A stretch of DNA of 64,000 nucleotides from Symsagittifera roscoffensis (taxonomy: Eukaryota > Xenacoelomorpha > Acoela > Convolutidae): contig NC_087070.1 in the NCBI RefSeq assembly GCF_963678635.1, forward strand, positions 17,767,318-17,831,317. Direction: 5' to 3'. A program made the position numbers and the translations under genes. Each line of letters begins with the position of its first letter. Within the stretch, counting starts at the first letter, position 1. Below are positions 14,301 through 26,157 of this stretch, piece by piece. Under the pieces are notes generated by a model. It saw only the letters and a program-made list of their open reading frames with translations, ran no database searches and was not told the DNA's origin.

Positions 14301-14500
14301 ATGTTCACTTCAGCAAACTGTGAAGTCTTTTCGGACTTCAGTTTGCTAGTTAGAACTGTGCGGTTACCTACTCTTCTTTTCTGTTTTTTGGATTATATTA
14401 GAATGAAGCATTGCGGCTTCGTTCTCTTAAGCAAATTGTGAAGTTTTGTCGGGCTTCAGTTCGCACATTGGAATGGTTTGGCTCAGGGGCTTCCAGTTCT
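8325..14500 (+). repeat. 227-bp satellite-like array, about 27 copies
   Basis: The marker GAAGCATTGCGGCTTCG recurs about 27 times between 8,496 and 14,404, with a mean period of about 227 bp. Each unit is an internal dimer of two related hairpin modules about 114 bp apart. One has arms GCAAACTGAAGTC and its complement around TTTTCG; the other is a diverged version with TTGTCGGG at its apex. Unit subtypes (cttcggc/gcgcatg versus cttcagc/gcgcttg) recur in groups of about three, roughly 681 bp, a multiple of three. This explains long open frames on both strands (for example 10,750-12,573 plus and 11,091-11,735 minus), which I treat as repeat artefacts. Confidence 0.9.
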
Positions 14501-14622
14501 ATTGTAAGTTCTCAAAGTTATCGTCGGATTTGAATTGGCAAGCTAGAATTAGTCGCTTTCATTCCTGGTTTCACATCTGATTTTACTTTTTAAGAAACCT
14601 GTTGAACTTTTATCCAAACGGA

Positions 14623-16575
14623 ATGTCGATTCTAGACCTAGTAGCACAAATGGACCTGGTAGAGGCACAAAAATCGAGGTTGATAGACGTAATCACAAAC
14701 AGTTGTATGACCATAGCGTCTTTCAAAATGCTGAGTAACCAGCAACTAATGGAATTAGGGTTTCCCTTACCTGCTATCCTGGAGTTAATGGCCCTCATAG
14801 AGAAAAAGAGTGAAACTGCTGCAATAACGGTGACGCCGCTAGTGGTCTCAAATAAGGAGAACCTTGTAGAACTCCCAGGGCCGAGTAGTTTTTACACTCC
14901 GGGCAAAGTGGCGGAGCTCACGGCGTGCGAGTTCAAAGAGAGAACATCGCATATTGATTGTGGGACGCGAGCAGGCTTATTGCAGTTGAACAGATTTCTA
15001 GTGGACGAAATTGTAGAGGTTAAAGTTTATATATAAGCATCACAATTTCTTGTTAATTTTATTTAACCGAACTTTAATTTTAGCGCTTACCGAAAGAGAA
15101 AAATTTATGGCCGGATAGCGCACTGAAAGAAAGGTACGCAAAAATCGCGGTAGAGGCGTATCCAGCACTGAAGTCTCTTGACAGTAGCTGTCCCCACGTA
15201 ATTCTTTTTCTGATACGTACCAGAAAATTGTTTCTTGTTATTTAAGTAATATGCATAGTTTTTTAAGGCGGTGTTCTACAAGCCGTTCTTTAAAATAAAG
15301 CTCATGGGAGACAAATACCAACCATATCCCCAATCCGGTCTCATAGAAGAGAATTTGAAATCACGGCGCGCTGAGCGGCAACGACAGGAGATCGCAAAGC
15401 AGCAATCTAAAGGTATATTATATATAATCGTTTGGATAATCGAAAATTGTTTTTCATATCCGATATTTTTGATCTTGATTAATTCCATTTGATCAGGATT
15501 GGAAATAGTACGAAAGAGAAAAAGAAGAAGTGTCGCGAGTGAGCTTCAGGACGTAGACTTAAAGGAGCTTGTGGAGAAGTTCGGTGAAAACATAGATTAT
15601 AGCGAGACAAGGAAGCGTACTATTCTTTACCGAAAGAATTTATTGTGCTCAAAAGGCACAATAAATTATGATAACTATCTATATATAATTGGGTTGAACG
15701 TGAAGGTGAAAAATGAGGCAAGTAGTTTGTTTGTTTTTTGCTTCAAAGTTACTTTTTAAAGCTAAAATCCTAGTTTTGTTTAACTAGCTGAATGAGGAGT
15801 TTAAATTGTGGGTACCTCAATGTGTGGAAGACACATTTGCGCATCTCTTTGCCCCATTGGTAACCAAAGTGATGCGGTATGCGTCCAATGCACCACATGA
15901 AGCCATTGACTCAATAACTGCTTTGCGGTTGAATAGATGTAGGTATTTGAGCGCCCTTTCAATATTGTTTTTAGGATTTCTTATTTGTTTTGATGGTTAT
16001 CTAGACCCCGATGCCGAGTTTGCCCTAAGGTGCCTCGCTTCTCTTGCTCCGGCTAAGCAAGCAACAGGAGTAAAGAACAGGCGGAGTATTCCAGAAGCTA
16101 TCCGCGCCTGTCGGGAGAGTTTTATAGTAGATATCCCGGTAATTTATTCCCTGCGTTTTTCATACAATATCCTACCTCTGAGCAAGTTTATTAATCTAAA
16201 AACACTGTATAGGATTTGGGTAACCTAGAGTTCCTGGCTAACCAAAAAGAAATGGGGACAATTCTTTGTACCACTGTGCAGGTAAATTATTTTCGCATAT
16301 GGTATACTTGTGAGTGAGGTGTCATTCAATTTCTGCGTTTTTAGACGTTCGTTGTTGGACCAAAAGGCGTCATTGAAGTTGACGATGTGTTTGGTGCCAT
16401 AGATACAGCTTTTCGGCTGTTCTTTGTCCTCAACAGGCGGTATCCTGATACCACGTCTGTTCTGTGGGGCTTCATACAAAGTGTGGTATTTAAAATACCA
16501 CTGATTCGTGTGCCAACTCAAGTTGACTTCTTGGCGCGGAAAATCAACCAGGAGGTCGAAAGTCCCGAAATTTGA
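14623..16575 (+). CDS. SAMD3-like protein, 8 exons
   Basis: I propose exons 14623-15018, 15084-15197, 15268-15412, 15497-15705, 15788-15938, 16005-16138, 16231-16281 and 16345-16575. All junctions have GT donors and AG acceptors, and the frames join to 476 codons. The first ATG in frame is at 14,623. The N-terminus (about residues 1-65) looks like a SAM domain, with phrases such as LSNQQLMELGFP. The middle carries RLPKEKNLWPDSALKERYAK and a basic stretch (RRAERQRQEIAKQQ). The C-terminus, with VIEVDDVFGAIDTAFRLFFV, matches my memory of animal proteins named 'sterile alpha motif domain-containing protein 3-like'. It lies directly upstream of the transposase-like gene on the same strand, so it is probably an accessory gene of the same element. 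Its biochemical role is unknown. Exon edges are my inference from frame and splice signals; the acceptor at 16,230 is the weakest. Confidence 0.75.
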
Positions 16576-16669
16576 ACTTTGTTGTTAAATGATATACCAC
16601 GGTTTTGCTCTGTTTTATACTATTTCATAGGAGACAAAAATATTGTTTTGCTACTACTTTTTCTTATAA

Positions 16670-16806
16670 TTGCAGCAGCTGTTTTGCTAATGTTGTTGGA
16701 ACAAAGTCCATTAAAAGCTTTTTTTTCAGAAAGTCATTTGAAATTCTGTACGAATCGCTGAATTTGGTAGTTGGTTTCGACACTTGCTGCACTTATTCTG
16801 GGAAAG
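16670..16806 (+). other. Possible 5' coding exon of the SET-transposase gene
   Basis: After an acceptor-like ATAATTGCAG, an open frame runs to a GGAAAG|GTTAGT donor at 16,806. Splicing to the acceptor TTGTAG at 16,957 would preserve frame into the ATG at 16,960, with an intron of 151 bp. The encoded segment has the cysteines SCFANVV...DTCCTYSGK and no domain I recognise. If the exon is real, translation starts upstream of 16,960. Transcript evidence would be needed to decide. Confidence 0.35.
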
Positions 16807-16959
16807 GTTAGTTTATGACTGTGTACCTCGATAATCTGTCCGGAAGGTTGTTCATCAGTATTGCCAGATGCATGGATTGTCTTCATAATAAATTAATTGG
16901 AATGCGATGTCTTAGTTATTCTTGGAATTATCTTGTTTTTTTTTGAAAATGTTGTAGGA

Positions 16960-19900
16960 ATGGAGCAAAAAATCAATGTTGAGAATTGTGTGCAGGAGTA
17001 CTCCGCAGTTTCAAGTGCTGACTGGATTTTGTTAGAAACGTTGATCGATCAAGATGGGAAACGAAGTCATCGGGCCGTTACTGAAGCGGAGAGAATTCCG
17101 GTTGATGAAGGGTCTTCTCTTTTTCAATACATGAATCAAATGTATCAGGGAGTATTGAATTATATTTCTTTCGAAGTTGACACTAGGTTTTGCGAAGATA
17201 CGAAAAGGGGTTATGTAGGATATAAAACCGTTGCGAAAGTAGAGCTTCCGTCAAATACCTTGATACCGCATTTAATGGGAATCGTTGCGAATTGTCCTGG
17301 GCATGTTGCAGAAAACCCCGAGTTGAATTACTCAATTTTCGTTAAAGATGGTTGTTCTTACTCAATGCAAGGACCGATTTCTTTTGTCAATCATGAGTGT
17401 GAGCCAAATTGTAGTTACGAAGTTCAAAAAGGCAAAAAGGGCGTGGTGTTTCTGCGAACTCTTGTTAATATTGAAAAAGGATCTGAAATAACGGTTAAGT
17501 ATGGTAAGTCTTTTTTTGGAGCCAATATGGAATTTTGCCTGTGTCCTCACAGCAAGTATCACACATCAAAGCAGGTAAGCAAGGTAACGTCAAGACCCCC
17601 AAAAAGAACGCGGTCTGGTAAATGCTTCTATGTTAACGTGGAAAACAACGAACCTAATCTTGTGAGAATCAACGAGTGTCAAGTAGAACAAAGTACTGTA
17701 GGTGCTTCCTTTAACAGTCTAGAAAGTTCAGAAGTTGAAAACTTAAGCATTGAAAATAACCATGCAACTGAGGTAACAGAAAATACTGAAATAACAGAAA
17801 ATGCAGGTGATCAAATAACATGTATCAGCAAAATACCAACAAGTTCCACGGACACTGATGAAATTTCCAATGTGGGGTGTGAAGTAAAACAAAGTACTGT
17901 AAATATTGCTTTTAACAATCTAGAAAGTTCGGAAGTCGAAAACTTGAGCATTGAAAATAACCATGCACATGAGGTAACAGAAAAGACTGAAATAACAGAA
18001 AATGCAGGTGATCAATTAACCTGTATTAGCAAAATATCAACTTGTTTTTTGGACAATGATAAAATTTACAATGTGTCCCAGCAAACTAACTCTGCTCTCA
18101 ATTTAGATTCAAACATTGCATCTGGATCGCGTAAGTCTTCCAGAAACAGGTTTGCCGCAGTAAAAAATTTATACAACGATGACTTGTTTACCCTTGATTG
18201 TAACATATGCCCTGTACCAGTTAGACTCAGTAATGTAAACTTGATGCAGCATTTCAGTTTGTTGCACAAAAAAGAAGTTACTTTTGACTGTCCTTTGGAG
18301 GGATGTGGGAGAAGTTATACGGGTTTTTTTACATTCAATAGACATATTTTGCAGCATGAAACAGAATTGGCTCTTAACCGATGTAAACTAGCCGATGAAG
18401 TTTTGATGAATGATAATTTAAATGTTATATGCAATAACACGCCAATTTTTCAACTTGAAAACAGTGCTGGTTCGAATGGAAGTGAAATCAGTATCATCAA
18501 AACCAATGAAATTGTTGAATCAATAGAAACAAATAATTTTCAACTAGTTTCAGAAACATCCTCAGGAACTACGGATTGCTTCAGAACAGGTATGATAACT
18601 CAAAGTAGTTCGGCTGTGCAGCGAAAGAGTTATATTTGGACAAGAGCTAAGTTTTCAACTCAAAAAAGGGAAAATCATTCTTGTAAGTTTGAAGGTTGTA
18701 GTAGCCGTGCTGTAAGTGTTGCAAATTTTGATCATCATGTTGGCAAATATCATGGAAATGCAAAAAACTGGCCTTGTGCTTTCTGTTATCGAGTGTTTGG
18801 TTCTCGTAGTGTTTTGAGAAAACATGTAAGAATACATCGTTCTGAAACTGAAAATGAACCACCTGCATGCGATTTTTCAGGCAAGGATCTATCTTTTGAT
18901 AAAAGTACACCCAATCCTATTCTAACTGATGAAATGAATATTGATGTATCACGAAATTTTAGTCGTTTCTGTGATGGTTCTTTTGGTCGTGAGCTGCTTT
19001 TCAAGTCTTTGCACTGCTCTTCAAATAATTGGAAGCAAAGTTTCGATTTTATGGAAAATGCTCATAATGTAGCTAGTGACATGATTGATAACTTTTTAAG
19101 AGCACTGATAGAGATTGGTTCAATGGTACCGAACGTAAATGATTGTGCAATATACACCAATTTGAAAAGTTCTTGTGAAAATTTTTGTTTTTCGTCTGAG
19201 AGTAACCAATATCAACTTCTAAAGTTTTTGAAAGATCAAAAATCCTTTGTCATGTCAACCGATTTAAAGTTTGGCAATACATGTGAGTCGAGAAACATAG
19301 GAGGTATGACGGTATATCGTGAAGTTCAAAAAAATGGTCAGTTCATCTCTATTTCTCAAGTGTTGAAAAATGTCATATTCGAACATGATGAAATTCTTGA
19401 TGTATGCATTTTGTATAGTAAGTTTTTAGATAAACTAAGTAACGACGGAATTCTTTTAGATTGTATGCAAACGGAAGGACGTTTTAAAGTCAATTCTAAT
19501 GTGGACGTACTAGATTTACCTAATATTGAAGCTTCTGTTTTTGATTCCAATTCTGATAAGATTTTTGACGTGTACCTGCAACTTTATTTTGATGAAGTTG
19601 AGCCGGTTAATCCCATTGGCACAAGAACAACCATTCATAAATTAGGCTGTTTTTATTGGACATTAAGCAATCTCCCCCCATGGATTTCATCTGACATGCG
19701 CATGATGCATGTTGTTGCGTTTGTTGCCTACCTTGATATTGTAGAATTTGGTTTTAGCGAAGTTTTAAATACAATAAGTGAAGATCTCAAACAACTTGAA
19801 AAAGGAATGAAAATTTTAACCAGAAGTGGAAAGGAATTTATTTTGTTTGGCAAAGGCATGACTTTTGTGGCTGACAATTTAGCGTATAATGCAGTTATGG

Positions 19901-21283
19901 GTTTTAACGAAAGTTTTTCTGCGGGTAGTTGTTGCTCTAAGTGTGTAATTCCTCAATCCATGTTTAAAGATAGACACGAAGAATGTTTTGACGAGTTGAG
20001 AACCCCATCCAGATGTATTGAAAATTTCGAGCAGAAGTGTAACGGTGTCAAGCGTGTTTGTGAATTAAAAACAAATTTTTTCAACCCCTACGAAAATTTC
20101 ACAGGTGATTTACATCATGACATTTTCCAAGGCGGTCTTATGCACACTTTAAGAGTTGTCTTGAATGATTTAATTCCTGATTACCTGACAATTAATGATT
20201 TAAATTATAGGATTAATCATTTTGGTTATGGTCGTGATATTGACGGAAAGCCTTCAGAAATAAGTTATGATCGGGTTAAGGATAAAAGTGCCGGGCATTT
20301 CAAGCAGAAGTATGACCAAATGTTTACTCTGTTCCGTTTTCTGCCTCTGATAATTGGCGATTTTATCCCGGTTATGGATGATACATGGTTGTTTTTGTTG
20401 GACTATTTGTATCTTATTTCTTATCTAATGAGTCCTGCCTTTTTAGAAGCCGACTATCAAGTTCTTGGCGTTTTAATTCGTAAGTTTTGTCTGAATAATT
20501 TCTTTTCAGCTAAGAAACTTAAAGAAAAGAAACTGAAGTTATTGTTTAGAGCAACATTTGGCTGCCTTCAGGGAGATGTATCCAGCAGAGTCCATAATTT
20601 TCAAGCAGCACAAATTGATCCATTATCCTCGCATTCTCAAATCATCAGGACCCTTTTTGTATGAAAGTGTTCTGAAATACGAAAGAAAGCATATTTTTGT
20701 AAAACATATAGCCGATAACACCAATAATTTTAAAAATATATGTAAGACTATAGCTGTTAGACATCAGTTGAATCAATTTCTTGATTGGCGCGACTCTGTT
20801 CCCAGAAAAAGCGAACGTTTCCCGAATGGGAAAGTGGTTACCGTGTCTGATGAGCTAGCCCATTGTTTTTACCCTGAAGTTTTCCCAAACAATGAGGTCT
20901 TTGAATCTCGAAGTGTTTTTATTCAAGGTACCCGATACTCAGTTGACGATGTGCTAATTTTATCCTTAGAAAATGCTGATCCTTTGACTCCAAATTTTTG
21001 TCAAATTAAACGTATTTTAAGCTCCAATGATTCAATTTTTTTTGTTTCGTCCAAACTCAAATTAGAACATTATGAGCACCATTCAAGATCGTTTTTAGTA
21101 ACTCAGTCCCAAAAAGATAACACTCAAGTTGTACGCCATAAAGAATTATTCGATTTTCATCCGCTATCGCTGCATCATTGCTTCCTTGCGTCTTGCTCGT
21201 TTTTTCACGTTGTCCTACGCAATCGTCTTGTTTTTAATAATTACGCATCTTACTTTGAATCCTTCAGTTGTAGCTCTGATTAG
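16960..21283 (+). CDS. SET / C2H2 zinc finger / transposase-like protein, frameshifted
   Basis: One large coding unit in two frames: 16,960-20,547, then 20,549-21,283 after a single extra base. Residue numbers count from 16,897. A SET domain lies at about 95-205, with FVNHECEPNC (164-173), a GSEITVKYG end motif and a CLCPHSKYH tail resembling post-SET cysteines. An acidic linker with an internal duplication follows (about 260-390). C2H2-type fingers sit near 435-487 and 596-647. The C-terminal half has ADNLAYNAVMGF (near 992), paired cysteines SCCSKC, and DLHHDIFQGG (near 1071), then after the frameshift KQHKLIHYPRI and ERKHIFVK. This layout recalls large animal transposase-like proteins, possibly CACTA/EnSpm-related. 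That assignment is from memory. Residues 1-21 are probably intronic, because TTGTAG precedes M22. The protein probably binds element DNA through its fingers. The SET domain is unexpected. Confidence 0.72.
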
Positions 21284-21342
21284 CTCGTCTTATGTTATAA
21301 ACTTCACCTATTGAATTGTTAATTGACTTTTAGAGTGAAATT

Positions 21343-21984
21343 ATGAGTGTCAGAAAACTTAACTTCCCACCTAAACTACTATCCCCAAAAGAACAGGAAG
21401 AGAATGAAATTTTTAGCATGCTGCACTACATGTTTTATATTATAACTGTGAATTATAGTGATTTTTTGGATGACAAAATTCTGTTTGTTGGTGATTCTAA
21501 TATGAAATACGCATATAATGCTACGAAAGACTTCGATCTCTTTAATAAATATAATATAGCTGTAAACAGTAGATCAGGACGATGCGCTCGACACCTTCAA
21601 TCTATCTATCCAGAAATCGTTTGGTTTAAATATATTGTAATAATAGTTGGTAATAATGATTTTAATAATACGGACAATGCACAACTAATTAAATATTATA
21701 AAGATTTGCGTGACCATATACCCGAGTTAAACATAAAGCAGTATGTCAAATTTGTTGAACTACTTCCGAGGAAAGACCATAATGCGGAAGCTGTGAAGGC
21801 ATTCAACAGAAAACTGAAGGAGTCTTTAGCCTCTGATATTATTCCAAACAACTCTATTTCTCCTTGTCATTTCAGAGACGACGAACATTACCATCTGAAA
21901 CCGGAATTTTTTGGCAAATTTGCAAAGTTAATGGCCAACTGTTGTAGAATTATGATGGAAAAAGTTGTTACGAAGGAAATCTAA
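21343..21984 (+). CDS. SGNH-fold hydrolase of the DNA transposon cassette
   Basis: A 213-residue frame starting 60 bp after the transposase-like frame. Block I is ILFVGDSN (nucleophile Ser52), block II has SGRCARHLQ (Gly79), block III is IVGNNDF (Asn105) and block V is DDEHYHL (Asp179, His182). All four SGNH positions are present, so an active esterase or lipase-type fold is plausible; the substrate is unknown. No signal peptide is evident. An acceptor-like TTTTAG lies just before the ATG, and a possible short intron (about 21,420-21,465) could remove the hydrophobic HYMFYIITVNY segment. The close tail-to-head position after the transposase gene suggests it belongs to the same element. It is not obviously the same lineage as the SGNH domain of the Ty3 element at 54 kb. 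Confidence 0.75.
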   Translation: MSVRKLNFPPKLLSPKEQEENEIFSMLHYMFYIITVNYSDFLDDKILFVGDSNMKYAYNATKDFDLFNKYNIAVNSRSGRCARHLQSIYPEIVWFKYIVIIVGNNDFNNTDNAQLIKYYKDLRDHIPELNIKQYVKFVELLPRKDHNAEAVKAFNRKLKESLASDIIPNNSISPCHFRDDEHYHLKPEFFGKFAKLMANCCRIMMEKVVTKEI

Positions 21985-21999
21985 ATATCGCAAGAACAG

Positions 22000-22900
22000 T
22001 CCTCCCTTTAAGAAAAAACAAAAAAGGTAGCCCAAAACGAATCAAAATCTATTTTTCATGTCCATGATTCCAAAACTGCAAAGACTTTATAGGTAAAAAA
22101 ATCAAAATATTCGTATAGCTGCTTGTTTTCATTCATTCAAAAAAATCATAAAAAACAATAAATTTGCAAAACTTAAAAAGGCTACTTTTGGCGTTATTTA
22201 ATTGTTTGTTTTCTCTGCTTTTTTAATCAAGAAAAGTACTTTTAAAATTCTTCAAAAAAATTAGAAAATCAAAAAATTTGTCGGTTTTTCTTCAATTCAA
22301 AAGCTACTTCGAAAAAAATTTAAAAAACGTCTAAAAATGAAAAAAAAAAATGAAAGTTTTTATGCTTAATCGGATCTTTGTCATAATTTTTGTATTTGGA
22401 ATATTTTAAATGCTTCTCTCTTTTCTTTTATGTTTTGTACTTTGTGTTATTTGTTGTCTAGTGATTAACTTCAAAGCCTGATTTGTACCTTTTTGATATT
22501 GTATCTTCCAGATAGAACAAAAAACTTCGCAAAAAAGTCCAAAAGTTTGCAAAACCTAGAAAAAGCTTACTTTTGGCGTTACTTAATCGACTGTTGTCTC
22601 TCTATACTTATTTAATTTGCATGCTTAATCAAGAAAAGTACATAAAAAAAAATTGTACATTGTTCTTCTTCCATTCAAAAGCTCGTTCAAAAAAAATAAA
22701 AAAAAAGTCTTTAAAGAAAAAAATTCTAGGCCTAATTGGATCTTTGTCATAATTTTTGTAACCGGAATTTTATAAATGCTTCTCTCTCTTTGGTTTCATG
22801 TATTTGTACTTCAATTTAAAGCCTGATATGTATTTTTCTGATACTGCATCTTTTTGATAGAACATCTTTTTTGGGCTTTACGGTCTTACTCTTAATTTGC
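22000..22900. repeat. About 406-bp duplication, two diverged copies
   Basis: Two copies of an AT-rich unit follow the SGNH gene. Shared blocks include GAAAAGTAC (about 22,230 and 22,634), CATTCAAAAGCT/ATTCAAAAGCT, GGATCTTTGTCATAATTTTT and AAATGCTTCTCTCT. They contain long A runs and no coding frame. Confidence 0.65.
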
Positions 22901-23099
22901 ATCAGTTATAAATTTTAGTTAGATTCTTATTTGAGGTCGAATCTTTATCGGGTTATCTTGAAATCAGGGTCATTATTTTTTTTGTTTTTCATATTTTGAA
23001 CCAGATCTTTTGCGATCGTAACTTAAGGGGAATCATGCACATGTTGTTCAGGCTAACCCATATATAATAATTAATAGCTTTGAAATTGGAGTGAATCTT

Positions 23100-25660
23100 A
23101 AAGCCTTTAAATAGCCAAGGTGACTTACTTCAATGTCTGTCCGAAGTCAGTAGCTTTGAAATTGACTCTGATTTGCTGTTGAAACCTTTTCGGGTTTAAT
23201 TTCATTCATTGTCAATGCATAACTACAATTTCAATAGCTACTAACTTTGTTGATCTAAATAAACAGTTGAGGTTGAAAATCTTTTCAGTTTAATCATCTT
23301 CTGTGTATAATTTTCGTGCTTGTGTTGTGTAGTTCGAATCAGATCCCTTCCCTCTTACTTTAACCGGAATCTTTATCTTGTTGTTCATTCTATTTCATAT
23401 TTAATACTTAACCATTTGATGAATAAAGTTGTCTTAAAGCCCTAAAAATCACCAAGCTTGCTAATTTCAAAAGGAAATTTTGTTCTGATCTTTCGGTTTT
23501 CCCAAATGTGTCAGAAGTTAGTAGCTTTAGAGTTGACTCTGGTTTGGAGTTGAAACCTTTTCGGGTTTACTTGCAATCAGGGTCAATGCATAACCATGAT
23601 TTGAATAGCTACTAACTTTGTTATTCTGAATAAATAGTTGAGGTTCGAAACCTTTTCGGGTTGATCATCTTCTGTTTATAATTTTTCATGTTCGTGTTGT
23701 GTAGTTTAAACCAGATCTCTTCCCTCTTAAATTAACCGGAATCTTTTTCTTGTTGTTTATTCTCTTTCATATTTAATACTTAAACATTTGATGAATAAAT
23801 TTGTCGTAAAGCCCTAATATTCACCAAGCTTGCTTATTTGAAAGTAAAGTTTTGTTCTGGCCTTTCAGTTTTTTCAAATGTGTCAGAAGTTAGTAGCTTT
23901 AAAGTTGACTCTGATTTGGAGTTGAAACTTTTTCGGGTTTACTTGCAATCAGGGGCAATGCTTAACCATGATTTGAATAGCTACTAACTTTGTTATTCTG
24001 AATAAATAGTTGAGGTTCGAAACCTTTTCGGGTTGATCATCTTCTGTTTATAATTTTTCATGTTCGTGTTGTGTAGTTTAAACCAGATCTCTTCCCTCTT
24101 ACATTAACCGGAATCTTTTTCTTGTTGTTTATTCTCTTTCATATTTAATACTTAAACATTTGATGAATAAATTTGTCGTAAAGCCCTAATATTCACCAAG
24201 CTTGCTTATTTGAAAGTAAAGTTTTGTTCTGGCCTTTCAGTTTTTTCAAATGTGTCAGAAGTTAGTAGCTTTAAAGTTGACTCTGATTTGGAGTTGAAAC
24301 TTTTTCGGGTTTACTTGCAATCAGGGGCAATGCTTAACCAAGATTTGAATAGCTACTTACTTTGTTAATCAAATAAACAGTTGAGGTTCGAAATCTTTTC
24401 AGTTTAATCATCTTCTGTGTATAATTTTCGTGCTTGTGTTGTGTAGTTCGAATCAGATCCCTTCCCTCTTACTTTAACCGGAATCTTTATCTTGTTGTTC
24501 ATTCTATTTCATATTTAATACTTAACCATTTGATGAATAAAGTTGTCTTAAAGCCCTAAAAATCACCAAGCTTGCTAATTTCAAAAGGAAATTTTGTTCT
24601 GATCTTTCGGTTTTCCCAAATGTGTCAGAAGTTAGTAGCTTTAGAGTTGACTCTGATTTGGAGTTGAAACCTTTTCGGGTTTACTTGCAATCAGGGTCAA
24701 TGCATAACCATGATTTGAATAGCTACTAACTTTGTTATTCTGAATAAATAGTTGAGGTTCGAAACCTTTTCGGGTTGATCATCTTCTGTTTATAATTTTT
24801 CATGTTCGTGTTGTGTAGTTTAAACCAGATCTCTTCCCTCTTACATTAACCGGAATCTTTTTCTTGTTGTTTATTCTCTTTCATATTTAATACTTAAACA
24901 TTTGATGAATAAATTTGTCGTAAAGCCCTAATATTCACCAAGCTTGCTTATTTGAAAGTAAAGTTTTGTTCTGGCCTTTCAGTTTTTTCAAATGTGTCAG
25001 AAGTTAGTAGCTTTAAAGTTGACTCTGATTTGGAGTTGAAACTTTTTCGGGTTTACTTGCAATCAGGGGCAATGCTTAACCAAGATTTGAATAGCTACTT
25101 ACTTTGTTAATCAAATAAACAGTTGAGGTTCGAAATCTTTTCGGGTTGATCATCTTCTGTTTGTCATTTTGCATGTTCGTGTTGTGTAGTTTGAGCCAGA
25201 TCTTTTCACTCTTACTTTAACCGGAATCTTTCTCTTGCTGTTCATTCTAATTCTTATTTTATACTTAACTATTTAATGAATAAACTTAGTCATGAAGCCC
25301 TAAATTTAACCAAGCTTGCTTATTTGAAATTGAAATTTTTTCTGGCCTCTCGGTTCTCTCAAATGTGCCAGAAGTTAGTAGCTTTAAACTGACTCTGATT
25401 TGGAGTTGAAACTTTTTCGGGTTTACTTGCAATCAGGGGCAATGCTTAACCATGATTTGAATAGCTACTAACTTTGTTAATTAAATAAACAGTTGAGGCT
25501 CGAAACCTTTTCGGGTTGAGTATCTTCCGATTATATCTTTCAATTTTGTGATGTGAAGTTTTAATCAGATCTCTGCCCTCCTATTTAACCGGAATCTTTC
25601 ACTTGTTTTTCGTTCTAATTCAAGTTTCATAATTAGCTATTCTTTTGAATGTTGTATAAA
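23100..25660 (+). repeat. About 370-bp tandem array, 6-7 copies
   Basis: The marker GAAAC(C/T)TTTTCGGGTTTA recurs near 23,181, 23,552, 23,921, 24,295, 24,664, 25,037 and 25,406, a period of 369-374 bp. Each unit also contains a second, related module (GGTTCGAAACCTTTTCGGGTT) about 110 bp further on, so units are internally repeated. Both modules can form a short hairpin with AAACC and GGTTT arms around TTTTCG. Some alternate copies are nearly identical, which implies recent homogenisation. No coding potential. Confidence 0.85.
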
Positions 25661-26157
25661 TGTTTTGTGTTTGCTTAAATAATTGCGAATAGGAATTGGG
25701 AAAGGAACGTTCTTTTGCTGTTCAAATTAGCAAGTTGGTGATATCATTTGAATGAATAATTTAATTTTGGTGCTTGACTGGAAAGAAGCGTTACTGGAAA
25801 TTTACCTGGTTAAACTTTTGGATGTCTCATTTTGAGGTAAATAAGCGAACACATTTGTTTCCAGTAGCCTTAATTGTTATGTGCATTTGTTACCTTTAGC
25901 GAGCCTTTCCTTGTTCCATACGTGGGACCAACTGTAGAGGCCTTCACGTGGCGGTCCTGTTGAAGTGTCTTACTTCTGTAAGACATGAGCTGACATCTAC
26001 TTAATAAATTTTTTTCATAGGTTTCTAATTTCCATCTGTCTTCATATTTTGCCTCAAAATATCCTCGGGGAGTTTGATTGGTTGTGGCTTTTGCAATCAA
26101 CCGCAAATTTGAGCCCCAATAGAATTTAAATGGATTAAAAGTTGTTTGTTTCATTTA
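25661..26157. other. Spacer with no recognisable feature
   Basis: About 500 bp of AT-rich sequence between the 370-bp array and the fold-back repeat. A 94-codon minus-strand frame (25,870-26,154) has no motif I recognise and runs almost up to the palindrome, so I do not call it a gene. Confidence 0.5.

Larger units (their letters stand above)
14500..22000 (+). mobile_element. Putative autonomous DNA transposon core (three genes)
   Basis: Three same-strand genes (SAMD3-like, SET/C2H2/transposase-like, SGNH) sit within about 7.4 kb, bracketed on both sides by tandem arrays that share a hairpin core. I could not identify terminal inverted repeats or a target-site duplication, so the outer limits are open and may include the arrays. 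The frameshift in the transposase means this copy may be inactive unless it is an assembly error. Superfamily placement, possibly CACTA/EnSpm-like, is tentative. Confidence 0.55.

Noticed and set aside
8640-14349. Long open frames with repeated text such as LRLRSLKQVVKSCRDSVCK
   Set aside because: They exist on both strands, follow the satellite period and use no ordinary protein composition. They are explained by low stop content in a 681-bp higher-order repeat.
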